Source: Yersinia similis (GTDB lineage Bacteria; Pseudomonadota; Gammaproteobacteria; Enterobacterales; Enterobacteriaceae). Taken from it: DNA of 64,000 bases. The position numbers and the translations under genes were made by a program. The stretch spans positions 1-64,000 of the forward strand of contig NZ_CGBP01000023.1 of NCBI RefSeq assembly GCF_001053095.1. Direction: 5' to 3'. The number at the start of each line of letters is the position of its first letter. Position 1 is the stretch's first letter. Below the pieces are notes generated by a model. It was given only the letters and a program-made list of their open reading frames with translations, made no database searches and was not told the origin of the DNA. Of the stretch, positions 1-11,836 are shown one piece after another.

Positions 1-24
1 CGCACCGGCATTACCTTACATTTC

Positions 25-276
25 TTAGGGGGTTGTCGTCCAGTCGCAGGATAACTGCTTACGCGCATCGTCACGTCGTGCCCTTGCATCCGCCAGCGAC
101 ACTTCAGGGTATTTCCCCAATGCCAGCATCTTTTCTTTACCACCGAAGCGATAGCGTAGTCGCCAGTATTTCGAGCCGTTAGGGTGAACCAGCAATACCA
201 TGCCTTCACCGTCAGTAAGCTTATAGGCTTTTTCTTCAGGCTTAGCCGTACGAACCTTTACATCACTCAGAGCCAT
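25..276 (-). pseudogene. Truncated tyrosine integrase (P4/CP4 type), N-terminal fragment
   Basis: Only about the first 76 residues of an integrase-like protein remain. They begin MALSDVKVRTAKPEEKAYKL and carry the arm-type DNA-binding (DUF4102) signature: DGEGMVLLV, then KYWRLRYRFGGKEKMLALGKYPEVSLADARARRDDARK. Similarity stops after about residue 76, where a short unrelated tail (CDWTTTP) runs to a stop. The central and catalytic domains (the R-H-R-Y residues) are absent, so it cannot recombine DNA. I place the start at the ATG at 276, where integrases of this family begin, not at the upstream in-frame ATG. It lies about 200 bp from the 3' end of a tRNA-Leu gene and reads away from it, the usual position of an island integrase at leuX. 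The sequence left of the break is too short to say what replaced the gene. Confidence 0.8.
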
Positions 277-441
277 ATTGAGTATCCTTTCAAGGGTTCT
301 GTGTGGGTACAAACATTATCGAACCGGGATATACCCGCATTTGTACCCACATCAGTAAGTTGATGTAGATTGAATCAGGTTGACTTATGTTGAGTGAAAA
401 AGCGAGAAGAGCCTTGCTGTGACTGGATTTTAGACATAAAA

Positions 442-466
442 AAAGACGTCCGTAGACGTCTCTTTA
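442..466 (-). terminator. Intrinsic terminator of tRNA-Leu leuX
   Basis: The inverted repeat AGACGTC-cgta-GACGTCT lies just beyond the tRNA 3' end. Read on the minus strand it is followed by a run of seven T residues. Confidence 0.75.
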
Positions 467-474
467 CATACTAA

Positions 475-559
475 TGGTGCCGAAGGCCGGAATCGAACCG
501 GCATGCCTCGCGGCGGTTGATTTTGAGTCAACTGCGTCTACCGATTTCGCCACTTCGGC
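475..559 (-). tRNA. leuX: tRNA-Leu (anticodon CAA)
   Basis: The 85-nt minus-strand gene has a 7-bp acceptor stem (GCCGAAG with CTTCGGC), encoded CCA, the long variable arm of class II tRNAs, and anticodon loop CTCAAAA, giving CAA. It decodes UUG. Length and sequence match the enteric leuX tRNA. In many enterobacteria leuX is an integration site for P4-like islands, which agrees with the broken integrase on its 3' side. Confidence 0.95.
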
Positions 560-591
560 ACTGAAGTAGTAGTATGCGGAAAACGAGATGA

Positions 592-619
592 ATTATACCT
601 ACCAATGATCCGCATGCAA
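592..619 (-). promoter_or_regulatory. Sigma70 promoter of leuX
   Basis: On the minus strand TTGCAT (614-619) and a perfect TATAAT (592-597) are separated by 16 bp. They lie about 32 bp upstream of the mature tRNA 5' end. Confidence 0.7.
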
Positions 620-663
620 CTGTTATTCCACTACGTTTAGTCTAAGTGCTGAAAAAAACGTCA

Positions 664-1740
664 TTACCGCCGTTTTAGCAGCAAACAAATGCTGATTAGG
701 AGGAATAATATACTCGGCAACAGCGCACCCAGCATTGGTGGGATGCCATAAACCAGGCTAAGTCGACCAAAAACTTGATCCAGCACGTAGAAAACAAAGC
801 CGAAGAAAATACCGGTGACCACCCGAACACCCATTGGCACGCTGCGCAATGGACCAAAAATAAACGACAGCGCCATCAGCATCATGACCGCAACAGAGAA
901 GGGGGCAAATACCTTACCCCACATACTCAGTTCGTAGCGGTTAGACTCTTGGCCACTTTGCTGTAGGTATTTACTGTAGTCGTGCAACCCGCTGATGGAG
1001 AGCGAATCTGGATCCATCGCCACCACACCCAACTTCTCAGGCGTCAGATTGGTCTTCCACTCACCGGTCAGTGTCTGTGAACCGGTCACCTGAGTAGGAT
1101 TACTTAAATCAGATTCATCGACCTGCGATAATCGCCAGGTTTTATTGTCTTTTTCATAGGTCGCCGTCGCCGCATACCGCACCGAAAGCAGACGATCTTC
1201 TTTATCAAAATGATAAATATTGACGCCCGTCAACTCGCTTTCGCCAGACACCCGCTGAATATAAATAAAGTCAGAGCCATCTTTCGCCCATAAACCCGAC
1301 TGAGTTGAGAGTAACGAACCACCGTACATCTGCTGTGTCCGGAAATTACGCGCGGTCTGCTCACCTTGCGGTGCCACCCACTCACCGATAGCCATGGTCA
1401 GCAACACCAGAGGGATCGCGGTTTTCATCACTGACGCTGCGATTTGCATACGGGTAAAACCTGACGCCTGCATAACCACCAACTCACTGCGACTGGCTAA
1501 AGTCCCAAGCCCCAGTAATGCCCCTAATAGGGCCGCCATCGGGAAGAAAACCGCAATGTCCTTAGGAATACTCAGGATGGTGTACATACCCGCAGAGGCC
1601 GCAGAGTAGTCCCCCTGCCCAACTTTACGCAACTGATCGACAAACTTGATGATGCCCGACAGCGACACCAACATTAATAATGTCATCAGGATAGTATTGA
1701 GGATAGTCCGTCCGATATAGCGGTCTAATACACCAAACAT
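664..1740 (-). CDS. lptG: LPS export ABC transporter permease LptG
   Basis: LptG is one half of the inner-membrane LptF-LptG channel. With the LptB ATPase it extracts lipopolysaccharide from the inner membrane and pushes it onto the LptC-A-D/E bridge. The 358-residue protein has the YjgP/YjgQ architecture: three N-terminal membrane helices (about 13-35, 55-80, 98-118), a soluble periplasmic beta-jellyroll region (about 125-270), and three C-terminal helices (about 275-298, 305-325, 332-355). Its length matches the enteric protein (about 360). The start ATG shares one base with the lptF stop (TGATG), so the two genes are translationally coupled. leuX follows, as in E. coli. No anomaly seen. 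Confidence 0.97.
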   Translation of the reverse strand: MFGVLDRYIGRTILNTILMTLLMLVSLSGIIKFVDQLRKVGQGDYSAASAGMYTILSIPKDIAVFFPMAALLGALLGLGTLASRSELVVMQASGFTRMQIAASVMKTAIPLVLLTMAIGEWVAPQGEQTARNFRTQQMYGGSLLSTQSGLWAKDGSDFIYIQRVSGESELTGVNIYHFDKEDRLLSVRYAATATYEKDNKTWRLSQVDESDLSNPTQVTGSQTLTGEWKTNLTPEKLGVVAMDPDSLSISGLHDYSKYLQQSGQESNRYELSMWGKVFAPFSVAVMMLMALSFIFGPLRSVPMGVRVVTGIFFGFVFYVLDQVFGRLSLVYGIPPMLGALLPSILFLLISICLLLKRR

Positions 1741-2834
1741 CAGGCAGCACCTCTCAATCGAGCACGTAATTTACGAGCCATCAGGCCATCCCACAGGTTC
1801 AAGATTATCGCGAGAGCCAAATAAGCACCATTAACAACCCACATCCAGACCAGTGGATCCAGTTGGCCATTACCCGCCTTAGAACGCAGGGAGCTTTGTA
1901 GCAGGAAGAAAATCAAATACAGCAACATGGCCGGTAACATACTCAGGACACGGCCCTGGCGTGGGTTAACCACACTCAACGGCACCACTAGCAATGCCAT
2001 AATAACGACCGAAACAATCAGTGTCAGACGCCAGTGGAACTCAGCCCGTGCATCAGGTTCTTGAGAGCGCCATAGCTCTTTCATTGACATCTGATCGGCC
2101 CCGTTGCTGCTTTGCTGTACTTGTTTGTGCCCTATAACAGCCTGGTAATCAACGAAGTCAGTGATACGGAAGTCGCGCAGCAAGGCGGTGCCTTCATAGC
2201 GAGTCCCTTTGTTCAGAATAACCATTTGTGAACCGTCCGGGCGCTCACTCATATGGCCGCTATCGGCCACCACCACAGAGGGCCGCTGGTTACCGTTCGG
2301 GCGCAATTGTGCCAAAAATACACGGTTAAACTCTTTACCCGCCACATTGCCAATAAAGAGAGCTGAATTACCATCGTTTGAAGATTTAAACTGCCCACCG
2401 CCAAGCGCGGCCAGACTCGGATTGGCTTTGGCATCGTTCAGTACGACATCTTGATGTTTAGAAGACCAAGGGCCAAGCCAGATAGTGTTGATGGCTGCCA
2501 GCCCGGAGGTGAAGAGCGCCAGAATTAACGCTGCCATAATCAAGGATTTTTTGCCCATGCCACAGGCATGCATCACGGTGATTTCACTCTCCGTGTACAG
2601 TTTTCCCAAGGTCATCAGCAGCCCTAGGAATAAGCTCAATGGTAAGATGAGTTGTGCCATTTCCGGCACACCAAGCCCCAAAAGGGATAAAACTACATTT
2701 GTCGGGATTTCACCATCAACTGCGGCACCTAATATCCGAACTAACTTCTGGCTAAAGAAGATTAATAGCAAGATGAACAGGATCGCAATTTGGCTTTTGA
2801 GGGTTTCCCGTACCAGATATCTAATGATGATCAC
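1740..2834 (-). CDS. lptF: LPS export ABC transporter permease LptF
   Basis: This is the partner of LptG in the LptB2FG lipopolysaccharide extractor. The protein is 364 residues, with N-terminal helices from about residue 12, a motif region around TLGKLYTESEITVMHACGMG that matches the coupling-helix region contacting LptB in this family, a periplasmic jellyroll domain (about 125-260), and three C-terminal helices. It is the first gene of a two-gene leftward operon and its stop overlaps the lptG start by one base. It is divergent from pepA across about 280 bp, the conserved enteric arrangement. Confidence 0.97.
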   Translation of the reverse strand: MIIIRYLVRETLKSQIAILFILLLIFFSQKLVRILGAAVDGEIPTNVVLSLLGLGVPEMAQLILPLSLFLGLLMTLGKLYTESEITVMHACGMGKKSLIMAALILALFTSGLAAINTIWLGPWSSKHQDVVLNDAKANPSLAALGGGQFKSSNDGNSALFIGNVAGKEFNRVFLAQLRPNGNQRPSVVVADSGHMSERPDGSQMVILNKGTRYEGTALLRDFRITDFVDYQAVIGHKQVQQSSNGADQMSMKELWRSQEPDARAEFHWRLTLIVSVVIMALLVVPLSVVNPRQGRVLSMLPAMLLYLIFFLLQSSLRSKAGNGQLDPLVWMWVVNGAYLALAIILNLWDGLMARKLRARLRGAA

Positions 2835-3098
2835 GCTAATACGCCTGTGAAAACTTGTCTTTTTGCAGGAAAATCGATAGTTTCATCGTTAATCCGCCAT
2901 TTATTCTCATCATATGGCAACCTTCACAGCTAAAATAGTATTACAACATCTAGCGTTTGGGTGTCCTATAGGAACATGCTTATAGTCGCCAAAACAAAAC
3001 AACTTATGCCGTTAAGGTTAACACACGTCGTTAACACAACGGAGAGAGATCGTTGCGGAGCGCCATATTCTAACGGCAGCTCCCACCTTTGTCTTTAA

Positions 3099-4625
<1,527 letters not shown>

Positions 4626-4739
4626 TCGTTTGATATATTGAAGGTTAACGACAACAGTGAGTGAAGGATTGACAAGCAAGACGGTTACTACGACCCCAAC
4701 GGCACGTTTCCCCTTCATGTGATTTTGTTAGCAGTCTGA

Positions 4740-4760
4740 GGGCACACTTTTGTGCCCTTT
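4740..4760 (+). terminator. Intrinsic terminator after pepA
   Basis: The stem GGGCACA-cttt-TGTGCCC is followed by TTT, 115 bp after the pepA stop and about 16 bp before the holC start. It probably limits readthrough from pepA into holC-valS. Confidence 0.65.
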
Positions 4761-4776
4761 ACGTTGTAGAGAATTT

Positions 4777-5226
4777 ATGAAAAACGCTACCTTCTACCTG
4801 CTCGAACACGACACGCCCACCGGTGAGCTGCGTGCGCACGAAGCGTTGGCCTGCGAGGTTGCGGCTGAACGTTGGCGGGCAGGCAAGCGGGTGTTGATCG
4901 CCTGTGAAAGCCAGGAACAAGCTCAGCGGCTGGATGAAGCGCTCTGGCAGCGCGCTCCTGAACAATTTGTGCCACATAATCTGGCCGGTGAAGGGCCAAA
5001 ATATGGCGCTCCCGTCGAACTGGCGTGGCCGGAAAGACGCGGGAATTCACCGCGCGACCTGCTTATCAGCCTGCTGCCAGAATTCGCAGGTTTTGCCACC
5101 GCTTTCCATGAAGTGGTAGACTTCGTGCCTTACGAAGAAAATTTGAAACAGTTGGCGCGCGACCGATATAAATCTTATCGCAGCGTCGGCTTCCACTTGA
5201 CCACGGCAACGCCGCCAACTAATTGA
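4777..5226 (+). CDS. holC: DNA polymerase III chi subunit HolC
   Basis: The chi subunit of the clamp-loader complex bridges the psi subunit (HolD) and the C-terminal tail of single-stranded DNA-binding protein at the replication fork. I start at the ATG at 4777 (MKNATFYLLEHD), which matches the family N-terminus and gives 149 residues (E. coli has 147). An in-frame start 27 bp upstream would add nine residues and lies inside the pepA terminator, so it is rejected. The protein is a single compact Rossmann-like domain ending in LARDRYKSYRSVGFHLTTA. The stop is 12 bp before valS, so the two are probably cotranscribed, as in E. coli. Confidence 0.95.
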   Translation: MKNATFYLLEHDTPTGELRAHEALACEVAAERWRAGKRVLIACESQEQAQRLDEALWQRAPEQFVPHNLAGEGPKYGAPVELAWPERRGNSPRDLLISLLPEFAGFATAFHEVVDFVPYEENLKQLARDRYKSYRSVGFHLTTATPPTN

Positions 5227-5238
5227 AATAAAAAGAAA

Positions 5239-8136
5239 ATGGAAAATACACCTTCTCATATCGACAAAACTGAGCCGTCCCTCGATAAAACATACAGCCC
5301 GCAGGAAATTGAGCAGCCGCTGTATGAACATTGGGAAAAACAGGGTTATTTCAAACCAAACGGCGATACCAGCAAAGAAAGCTACTGCATCATGATCCCG
5401 CCGCCGAATGTGACCGGCAGCCTGCATATGGGTCATGCATTCCAGCAGACCATCATGGATACCTTGATTCGCTATCAGCGTATGCAGGGGAAAAATACCC
5501 TATGGCAGGCAGGTACCGATCATGCAGGTATCGCGACCCAGATGGTTGTGGAACGCAAGATTGCCGCCGAAGAAGGCAAGACCCGCCACGATTACGGCCG
5601 TGATGCGTTTATCGATAAAATCTGGGAGTGGAAAGGCGAATCCGGCGGCACCATTACTCGCCAAATGCGTCGTTTGGGTAACTCCGTGGACTGGGAACGT
5701 GAACGTTTTACCATGGATGAAGGCTTGTCCAACGCAGTTAAAGAAGTGTTCGTGCGCCTTCATAAAGAAGATCTGATTTACCGTGGCAAGCGCCTGGTGA
5801 ACTGGGATCCGAAACTGCGCACTGCCATTTCTGATCTGGAAGTAGAAAACCGCGAATCCAAAGGTTCCATGTGGCACCTGCGTTATCCGCTGGCCGATGG
5901 TGCCAAGACTGCGGAAGGCAAAGATTATCTGGTGGTGGCGACCACCCGTCCAGAAACCGTTCTGGGTGATACTGGTGTCGCAGTTAACCCGGAAGATCCG
6001 CGTTATAAAGATCTGATTGGCAAAGAAGTGATCCTGCCGCTGGTTGGCCGCCGTATTCCGATCCTCGGTGACGAACACGCCGATATGGAGAAGGGTACTG
6101 GCTGTGTGAAAATCACTCCAGCCCACGACTTTAATGACTATGAAGTCGGTAAGCGCCATGCCCTGCCAATGATCAACATTCTGACCTTCGACGGGGATAT
6201 CCGCTCAGAAGCCGAGGTATTTGATACCCACGGTGAAACGACTGATGCATGCAGTAACGCTATTCCTGCGCAGTTCCAAGGGCTAGAACGTTTTGCTGCC
6301 CGTAAAGCGGTGGTCGCGGAATTCGAGAAACTCGGTCTGTTGGAAGAGGTTAAACCTCATGACCTGACAGTACCTTATGGCGACCGTGGCGGCGTGGTTA
6401 TCGAACCCATGCTGACCGACCAATGGTACGTGCGCACCGCCCCGCTGGCCAAAGTCGCGATTGAAGCCGTAGAAAACGGCGAGATCCAGTTCGTCCCTAA
6501 ACAGTACGAAAACATGTATTACTCATGGATGCGCGATATCCAGGACTGGTGTATCTCACGTCAATTGTGGTGGGGCCACCGTATTCCGGCCTGGTATGAC
6601 GAGCAGGGTAAAGTATATGTTGGCCGCGACGAAGCCGAAGTGCGCCGCGACAATAATCTGGGCGCAGAGGTGGCTTTGCGTCAGGACGAAGATGTGTTGG
6701 ACACCTGGTTCTCATCCGGTCTGTGGACATTCTCTACACTGGGCTGGCCTGAGCAAACCGACGCACTGAAAACCTTCCATCCGACCAGCGTGGTCGTCAG
6801 TGGTTTTGATATTATTTTCTTCTGGATTGCCCGCATGATCATGCTGACCATGCACTTTATGAAAGATGAAAATGGTAAACCGCAGGTGCCGTTCAAAACG
6901 GTCTATATGACCGGTCTGATCCGTGATGACGAAGGGCAGAAAATGTCCAAGTCCAAAGGCAACGTGATCGATCCACTGGATATGGTTGACGGTATCTCTT
7001 TGGAAGCGTTGCTGGAAAAACGTACCGGCAATATGATGCAGCCACAGTTGGCGGAGAAAATTCGCAAGCGCACTGAAAAGCAGTTCCCGAACGGTATCGA
7101 GCCGCACGGCACTGATGCGCTGCGCTTCACGTTGGCGGCACTGGCCTCAACTGGCCGTGATATCAACTGGGATATGAAACGCCTGGAAGGGTATCGCAAC
7201 TTCTGTAATAAGCTGTGGAATGCCAGCCGTTTCGTGCTGATGAATACCGAAGGGCAGGATTGTGGGCAGAACGGTGGCAAAATGGTGCTATCACTGGCTG
7301 ACCGCTGGATTTTGGCGGAATTCAACCAGACCATCAAAGCCTACCGCGAAGCGATGGACACCTACCGCTTCGATCTGGCGGCCGGTATTCTGTATGAATT
7401 CACCTGGAACCAATTCTGTGACTGGTATCTGGAACTGACCAAGCCGGTGATGAGCAGTGGCTCCGAAGCTGAACTACGTGGCACCCGCCACACGCTGATT
7501 CAGGTGCTGGAAGCCTTGCTGCGCCTGGCGCACCCTATTATTCCTTACATCACTGAAACTATCTGGCAGCGGGTGAAAAACCTGAAAGGCATTACCGCAG
7601 ACACCATTATGTTGCAGCCTTTCCCGGAATATGACGCCAGCCAGGTCGATGAACAAGCACTCAGTGATTTAGAGTGGATTAAGCAAACCATTATCGCGGT
7701 GCGTAATATCCGGGCAGAAATGAACATTGCACCGGGTAAACCACTTGAGGTCATGCTGCGGGGTGCCAACACACAAGCACAGCGTCGGGTGCTGGAAAAC
7801 CAGAGTTTTATCCAGTCATTGGCGCGCTTGTCCTCTCTCACCTTGCTAGCTGAAGGTGATAAAGGCCCAGTATCGGTCACTAAATTGGTTGAAGGTGCTG
7901 AAGTGCTGATCCCAATGGCAGGTCTGATCGATAAAGCCACCGAGTTGGATCGTTTGGCGAAGGAAGTGGCGAAACTGGATGCTGAAATTGAGCGCATCGA
8001 AGGCAAACTGGGTAACGAAGGTTTTGTGGCGCGTGCGCCAGAAGCGGTAGTTGCCAAAGAGCGTGAAAGACTGGCCGCTTGTGCTGAAGCCAAACAGAAG
8101 TTAATTGAGCAGCAGGCGATTATCGCTGCACTATAA
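5239..8136 (+). CDS. valS: Valyl-tRNA synthetase
   Basis: ValS charges tRNA-Val with valine and edits mischarged threonine. It is a class I synthetase of 965 residues. The HIGH-type signature is HMGH at 63-66 and KMSKS is at 568-572. Between them lies the connective-polypeptide editing domain, including the [15 protein letters not shown] segment. The anticodon-binding helical domain follows, and the C-terminus is a coiled coil (about 900-960, rich in L, E and K). The N-terminus is about 14 residues longer than the E. coli protein; a shorter in-frame start is not obvious, and no strong Shine-Dalgarno precedes the ATG (AAAAAGAAA). It follows holC by 12 bp and ends before a strong terminator. 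Confidence 0.98.
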   Translation: MENTPSHIDKTEPSLDKTYSPQEIEQPLYEHWEKQGYFKPNGDTSKESYCIMIPPPNVTGSLHMGHAFQQTIMDTLIRYQRMQGKNTLWQAGTDHAGIATQMVVERKIAAEEGKTRHDYGRDAFIDKIWEWKGESGGTITRQMRRLGNSVDWERERFTMDEGLSNAVKEVFVRLHKEDLIYRGKRLVNWDPKLRTAISDLEVENRESKGSMWHLRYPLADGAKTAEGKDYLVVATTRPETVLGDTGVAVNPEDPRYKDLIGKEVILPLVGRRIPILGDEHADMEKGTGCVKITPAHDFNDYEVGKRHALPMINILTFDGDIRSEAEVFDTHGETTDACSNAIPAQFQGLERFAARKAVVAEFEKLGLLEEVKPHDLTVPYGDRGGVVIEPMLTDQWYVRTAPLAKVAIEAVENGEIQFVPKQYENMYYSWMRDIQDWCISRQLWWGHRIPAWYDEQGKVYVGRDEAEVRRDNNLGAEVALRQDEDVLDTWFSSGLWTFSTLGWPEQTDALKTFHPTSVVVSGFDIIFFWIARMIMLTMHFMKDENGKPQVPFKTVYMTGLIRDDEGQKMSKSKGNVIDPLDMVDGISLEALLEKRTGNMMQPQLAEKIRKRTEKQFPNGIEPHGTDALRFTLAALASTGRDINWDMKRLEGYRNFCNKLWNASRFVLMNTEGQDCGQNGGKMVLSLADRWILAEFNQTIKAYREAMDTYRFDLAAGILYEFTWNQFCDWYLELTKPVMSSGSEAELRGTRHTLIQVLEALLRLAHPIIPYITETIWQRVKNLKGITADTIMLQPFPEYDASQVDEQALSDLEWIKQTIIAVRNIRAEMNIAPGKPLEVMLRGANTQAQRRVLENQSFIQSLARLSSLTLLAEGDKGPVSVTKLVEGAEVLIPMAGLIDKATELDRLAKEVAKLDAEIERIEGKLGNEGFVARAPEAVVAKERERLAACAEAKQKLIEQQAIIAAL

Positions 8137-8165
8137 TTAATCAAACCATCAGTCAGTCGTCACCA

Positions 8166-8203
8166 GGGGCCATGATAATTATTCACTATCATGGCCCCTA
8201 CTT
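8166..8203 (+). terminator. Intrinsic terminator after valS
   Basis: An 11-bp perfect stem, GGGGCCATGAT with ATCATGGCCCC (8166-8198), is followed by a T-rich stretch (CTTTTT) about 30 bp after the valS stop. Confidence 0.75.
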
Positions 8204-8278
8204 TTTACCATTGCACCCTGGCACCATTCGATGGTATTACAGATTATTACTAAGATATTACCTTTGGGTTTATAGAGC

Positions 8279-8782
8279 ATGACCACAACCACACCTATCC
8301 GACTACTGGTGCGCCCCATCACCGCAGGAGATAACCTCGCCATTGCCAATGTTATCCGTGAGGTTTCGGCAGAATTCGGCCTGACTGCGGACAAAGGCTA
8401 TACCGTGTCCGATCCTAATCTGGATCACTTGTATGAGTTGTACAGCCAGCCACGTAGCGCTTATTGGGTGATTGAGGTGGATGGTCACATCGCGGGTGGG
8501 GGGGGTATCGCGCCACTACTGGGCGGCGAAACCGATCTATGCGAATTACAGAAAATGTATTTTCTGCCAATACTGCGTGGTAAGGGGTTAGCAAAACAGT
8601 TGGCACTACAGGCATTGGTATTTGCCCGCCAGCAGGGGTTTGGTCGCTGCTATTTGGAAACCACTGCCAGCCTGACCAGTGCTGTTGGTTTATACGAAAG
8701 ATTAGGTTTTGAACATATTGGCGGTGCGATGGGGAATACTGGCCATGTCGATTGCGAAGTAACAATGCTGAAAATGCTTTAA
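8279..8782 (+). CDS. yjgM: GNAT family N-acetyltransferase YjgM
   Basis: This is a single-domain GNAT acetyltransferase of 167 residues, the same length as E. coli YjgM, and it sits in the same neighbourhood (valS on one side, rraB-argI on the other). The acetyl-CoA pyrophosphate-binding loop RGKGLAKQL starts at residue 100. The C-terminal motif [14 protein letters not shown] is the usual GNAT motif B, and the family hallmark [14 protein letters not shown] lies before it. The acceptor substrate is not known from sequence. The E. coli neighbour yjgN is absent here. An ERIC element occupies the space between this gene and the convergent rraB. Confidence 0.9.
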   Translation: MTTTTPIRLLVRPITAGDNLAIANVIREVSAEFGLTADKGYTVSDPNLDHLYELYSQPRSAYWVIEVDGHIAGGGGIAPLLGGETDLCELQKMYFLPILRGKGLAKQLALQALVFARQQGFGRCYLETTASLTSAVGLYERLGFEHIGGAMGNTGHVDCEVTMLKML

Positions 8783-8856
8783 CTATTCACAGCTCAGAGC
8801 GCATCAAGCGCCCTGATATGATTAGCTAGAAACCGACGCCTTCAAATACGACAGAG

Positions 8857-8982
8857 ATTACCCAAAGTCATTGGCGTTACAGCAAGGCAGCAAACGAACG
8901 ATCCCGATGAGCTTACTCAGGTAAGTGATTCGGGTAAGTGAGTGCCGCTAACACAGCTGTAGCGCCAAGGACGAAGGGTAAT
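8857..8982. repeat. Diverged ERIC element abutting the rraB stop codon
   Basis: This 126-bp palindromic element has terminal inverted repeats ATTACCC...GGCGTTACAG and CTGTAGCGCC...GGGTAAT. Its core (GATGAGCTTACTCAGGTAAG, then TGATTCGGGTAAGTG) is recognisable as the enterobacterial ERIC core. The last base is directly next to the rraB stop codon (8983-8985), so the element forms the start of the rraB 3' untranslated region. Confidence 0.75.
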
Positions 8983-9414
8983 TTAGTGACGCTTACCGTC
9001 GTCATCCTCATCAACTAACTCTTCGTCGTCGTACTCACCGTCTTCGTCATCTTCTGCGTTTGGATCTTCGTAATAGGTGCCCCAACCGTCATAATTAACG
9101 CCACAGGTTTCAGCCAATGTGACCAGTTGTTCAACCTGAGAATCAATAATTTCTGCATTCAGAGCGACTTCGCTGATTACGTCACAACACATCACCACAG
9201 AGCCGTCTTCAACTTCCAGCTCTTCAGCATCTGTCACTTCGTAACCTAACTTGAACGCTTCAACGGCGGCCTTTTCCAACACCTCGAATTTCTCAGCAGA
9301 GAGGTGATGTTCAATGGTGTATAGCGCATCAGGATCGCTGCCATCTTCCAGCAGTTCCTCGATGATCAGGCGGGTCTCATCACGTTGTTCGTCTAGCAGT
9401 TCGCGGTTTGCCAT
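8983..9414 (-). CDS. rraB: Ribonuclease E inhibitor RraB
   Basis: RraB binds the C-terminal scaffold region of RNase E and changes degradosome composition, so it modulates mRNA decay. The 143-residue protein is strongly acidic, with a C-terminal tail dominated by D and E (about residues 115-140), as in the enteric family. The body begins [20 protein letters not shown]. It is divergent from argI, as in E. coli. The stop codon abuts an ERIC element, so the transcript 3' end would carry a large structured RNA. Confidence 0.95.
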   Translation of the reverse strand: MANRELLDEQRDETRLIIEELLEDGSDPDALYTIEHHLSAEKFEVLEKAAVEAFKLGYEVTDAEELEVEDGSVVMCCDVISEVALNAEIIDSQVEQLVTLAETCGVNYDGWGTYYEDPNAEDDEDGEYDDEELVDEDDDGKRH

Positions 9415-9514
9415 GCCTTTATCCTCAGTTAATGGGCGTTATATTGCGCCATTTTCCCACACCCTAGCTATTGCCTCCACTATAAACGAGAAAGAATTAT
9501 TAATTTGGGTTGTA

Positions 9515-9553
9515 ATTGAATATTTATACCTATAAATTGAATTTAAATTCACA
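9515..9553 (+). promoter_or_regulatory. Tandem ARG boxes (ArgR operator) of argI
   Basis: Box 2 (9536-9553) matches the 18-bp ARG consensus completely at the conserved TGAAT and ATTCA half-sites. Box 1 (9515-9532) has a perfect TGAAT and a 3/5 right half. They are separated by exactly 3 bp, the spacing typical of ArgR-hexamer operators. A further half-site-like ATTCAA follows at 9559. A TTGTAA / TATAAA pair overlaps the boxes but has only 15-bp spacing, so the promoter is tentative. By analogy with enteric argI, the operator would mediate arginine repression. Confidence 0.85.
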
Positions 9554-9624
9554 TTAAAATTCAATTTACCCCCAAATAATTGGTGTTGTAGCATCAAGGA
9601 TGAAGGGCACGTGGAGACGAACAG

Positions 9625-10632
9625 ATGAATCAATTCTATAAACGTCACTTTCTGAGGTTGTTAGATTTTACCCCCGCTGAAATTACTGCCTTGCTTGATT
9701 TGGCTACTGAGTTGAAAAAAGGCAAAAAATCCGGCTGTGAACAGCAAAAATTAGTAGGTAAGAATATCGCGCTCATCTTCGAAAAAGACTCGACTCGCAC
9801 TCGATGCTCTTTCGAAGTTGCCGCATATGACCAAGGTGCTCGCGTCACTTACCTCGGGCCAGGGGGAAGCCAGATTGGGCATAAAGAATCAATCAAGGAT
9901 ACCGCCCGCGTATTAGGCCGTATGTATGACGGTATTCAATACCGTGGCTATGGGCAACACGTGGTGGAAACACTCGCAGAATTTGCCGGCGTACCGGTCT
10001 GGAATGGCCTGACCAATGAGTTTCACCCAACCCAACTCCTGGCTGATTTGTTGACTATGCGAGAACATCTGCCCAATAAATCGCTGAACAGAATGACGTT
10101 GGCGTACCTCGGAGATGCACGCAATAACATGGGGAATAGCCTGTTAGAAGCGGCTGCACTGGTAGGAATGGATTTACGCCTGGTCGCACCGAAAGCCTGT
10201 TGGCCAGAAGAAGCCCTCGTTATCAGTTGCCAAGCGCTGGCACAGAAAACGGGTGGCAAAATCACGCTGACAGAAGATATTGCCGAGGGTGTGAGCAGCG
10301 CTGATTTTCTTTATACCGATGTATGGGTCTCGATGGGGGAACCAAAAGAGGTCTGGCAGGAACGCATCACCTTGCTCAAACCTTATCAGGTCAATATGCG
10401 TGTGCTGAATCTGACCGGTAACCCACAGGTAAAATTTCTGCACTGCCTACCGGCCTTCCACGATGATCAAACCACCATCGGTAAGCAGATGGCTGAACAA
10501 TATGATTTACCCGGCGGCATGGAAGTGACTGAAGAGGTATTTGAATCAGCTCATAGCATTGTATTTGATCAGGCAGAAAACCGCCTGCATACCATCAAAG
10601 CCGTGATGGTCGCCACGATGAGCAAAATATAA
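9625..10632 (+). CDS. argI: Ornithine carbamoyltransferase
   Basis: The enzyme converts ornithine plus carbamoyl phosphate to citrulline, the sixth step of arginine synthesis. The 335-residue protein has the carbamoyl-phosphate motif STRTR at 56-60 ([11 protein letters not shown] follows) and the ornithine-binding HCLPA at 273-277. E. coli has argF/argI duplicates; gene order (next to rraB and tabA) makes this the argI orthologue. Two ARG boxes lie about 70-110 bp upstream of the ATG. A strong terminator follows at about 10655. No anomaly seen. Confidence 0.97.
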   Translation: MNQFYKRHFLRLLDFTPAEITALLDLATELKKGKKSGCEQQKLVGKNIALIFEKDSTRTRCSFEVAAYDQGARVTYLGPGGSQIGHKESIKDTARVLGRMYDGIQYRGYGQHVVETLAEFAGVPVWNGLTNEFHPTQLLADLLTMREHLPNKSLNRMTLAYLGDARNNMGNSLLEAAALVGMDLRLVAPKACWPEEALVISCQALAQKTGGKITLTEDIAEGVSSADFLYTDVWVSMGEPKEVWQERITLLKPYQVNMRVLNLTGNPQVKFLHCLPAFHDDQTTIGKQMAEQYDLPGGMEVTEEVFESAHSIVFDQAENRLHTIKAVMVATMSKI

Positions 10633-10654
10633 AGATAGCCGATAACAATAATAA

Positions 10655-10684
10655 GGGCCGATTAGTTATCTGTATCGGCCCTTT
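10655..10684 (+). terminator. Intrinsic terminator after argI
   Basis: GGGCCGAT pairs with ATCGGCCC around an 11-nt loop and is followed by TTT, about 25 bp past the argI stop. Confidence 0.75.
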
Positions 10685-10698
10685 GCCTATAAAATTCA

Positions 10699-10733
10699 GA
10701 CGGCGGCGAGCACTGCCCCGAAGCTCAAGCTGG
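10699..10733. repeat. 35-bp direct repeat, copy 1
   Basis: This copy begins GACGGCGGCGAGCACTGC and is matched at 34 of 35 positions by a second copy at 10847-10881, 148 bp away. Both are in the argI-tabA intergenic space. I do not recognise the family. Confidence 0.8.
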
Positions 10734-10846
10734 TCGTTTTTCGCTATCAATTAATGAAAATAGCCAACCAGATTAAATAGGCGTTATCGGCGCAGGTAGA
10801 TTGAGTGCGGACAGCGCGCAGCCAACGGAGCGTACACGCAGTACGT

Positions 10847-10881
10847 GACGGCGGCGAGCACTGCCCCGAAGCTAAAGCTGG
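10847..10881. repeat. 35-bp direct repeat, copy 2
   Basis: This is the second copy of the repeat at 10699-10733, with one mismatch (C to A). It is preceded by a GC-rich stretch containing GTACACGCAGTACGTG, which has internal dyad symmetry. It ends 14 bp from the tabA stop. Confidence 0.8.
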
Positions 10882-10894
10882 CCAGTGAGATAGC

Positions 10895-11521
<627 letters not shown>

Positions 11522-11836
11522 AGCGGGTTGGCATTCATAAAATGGGATATTTACGGTGTATTTTGCTGATTATTTATTTTTCAGCCTACGGATGATGGTG
11601 TTGTGGCGATGATTACCGTTGCTGGAAAGAACATCATCATTATTCCTTTACGGAATATTTTATTATCGCTAAATATTATAACAAATAACTGTTGAGACTT
11701 TTACCACAGACAGTAAAGTGATTATGGTGACAAGCTGCGGTGAGTGAAATAAATAAAAAAACACTAATTTCCTATCGATGTTAACTACTTAATACTAGAA
11801 AAACGCGATGGCGGTAATCTATTCTTGGGAGTCTCA
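11522..11836. other. Upstream region of the peptide/nickel-type ABC operon
   Basis: About 315 bp of AT-rich, gene-free sequence between the ERIC element and the binding-protein gene. It presumably holds the operon promoter. I see no confident operator. A GGGAG Shine-Dalgarno (11827-11831) serves the ATG at 11837. Confidence 0.5.

Noticed and set aside
5500-6159. 219-codon open frame on the minus strand inside valS
   Set aside because: It is a shadow of the highly conserved valS coding sequence, with no family features or start signals.
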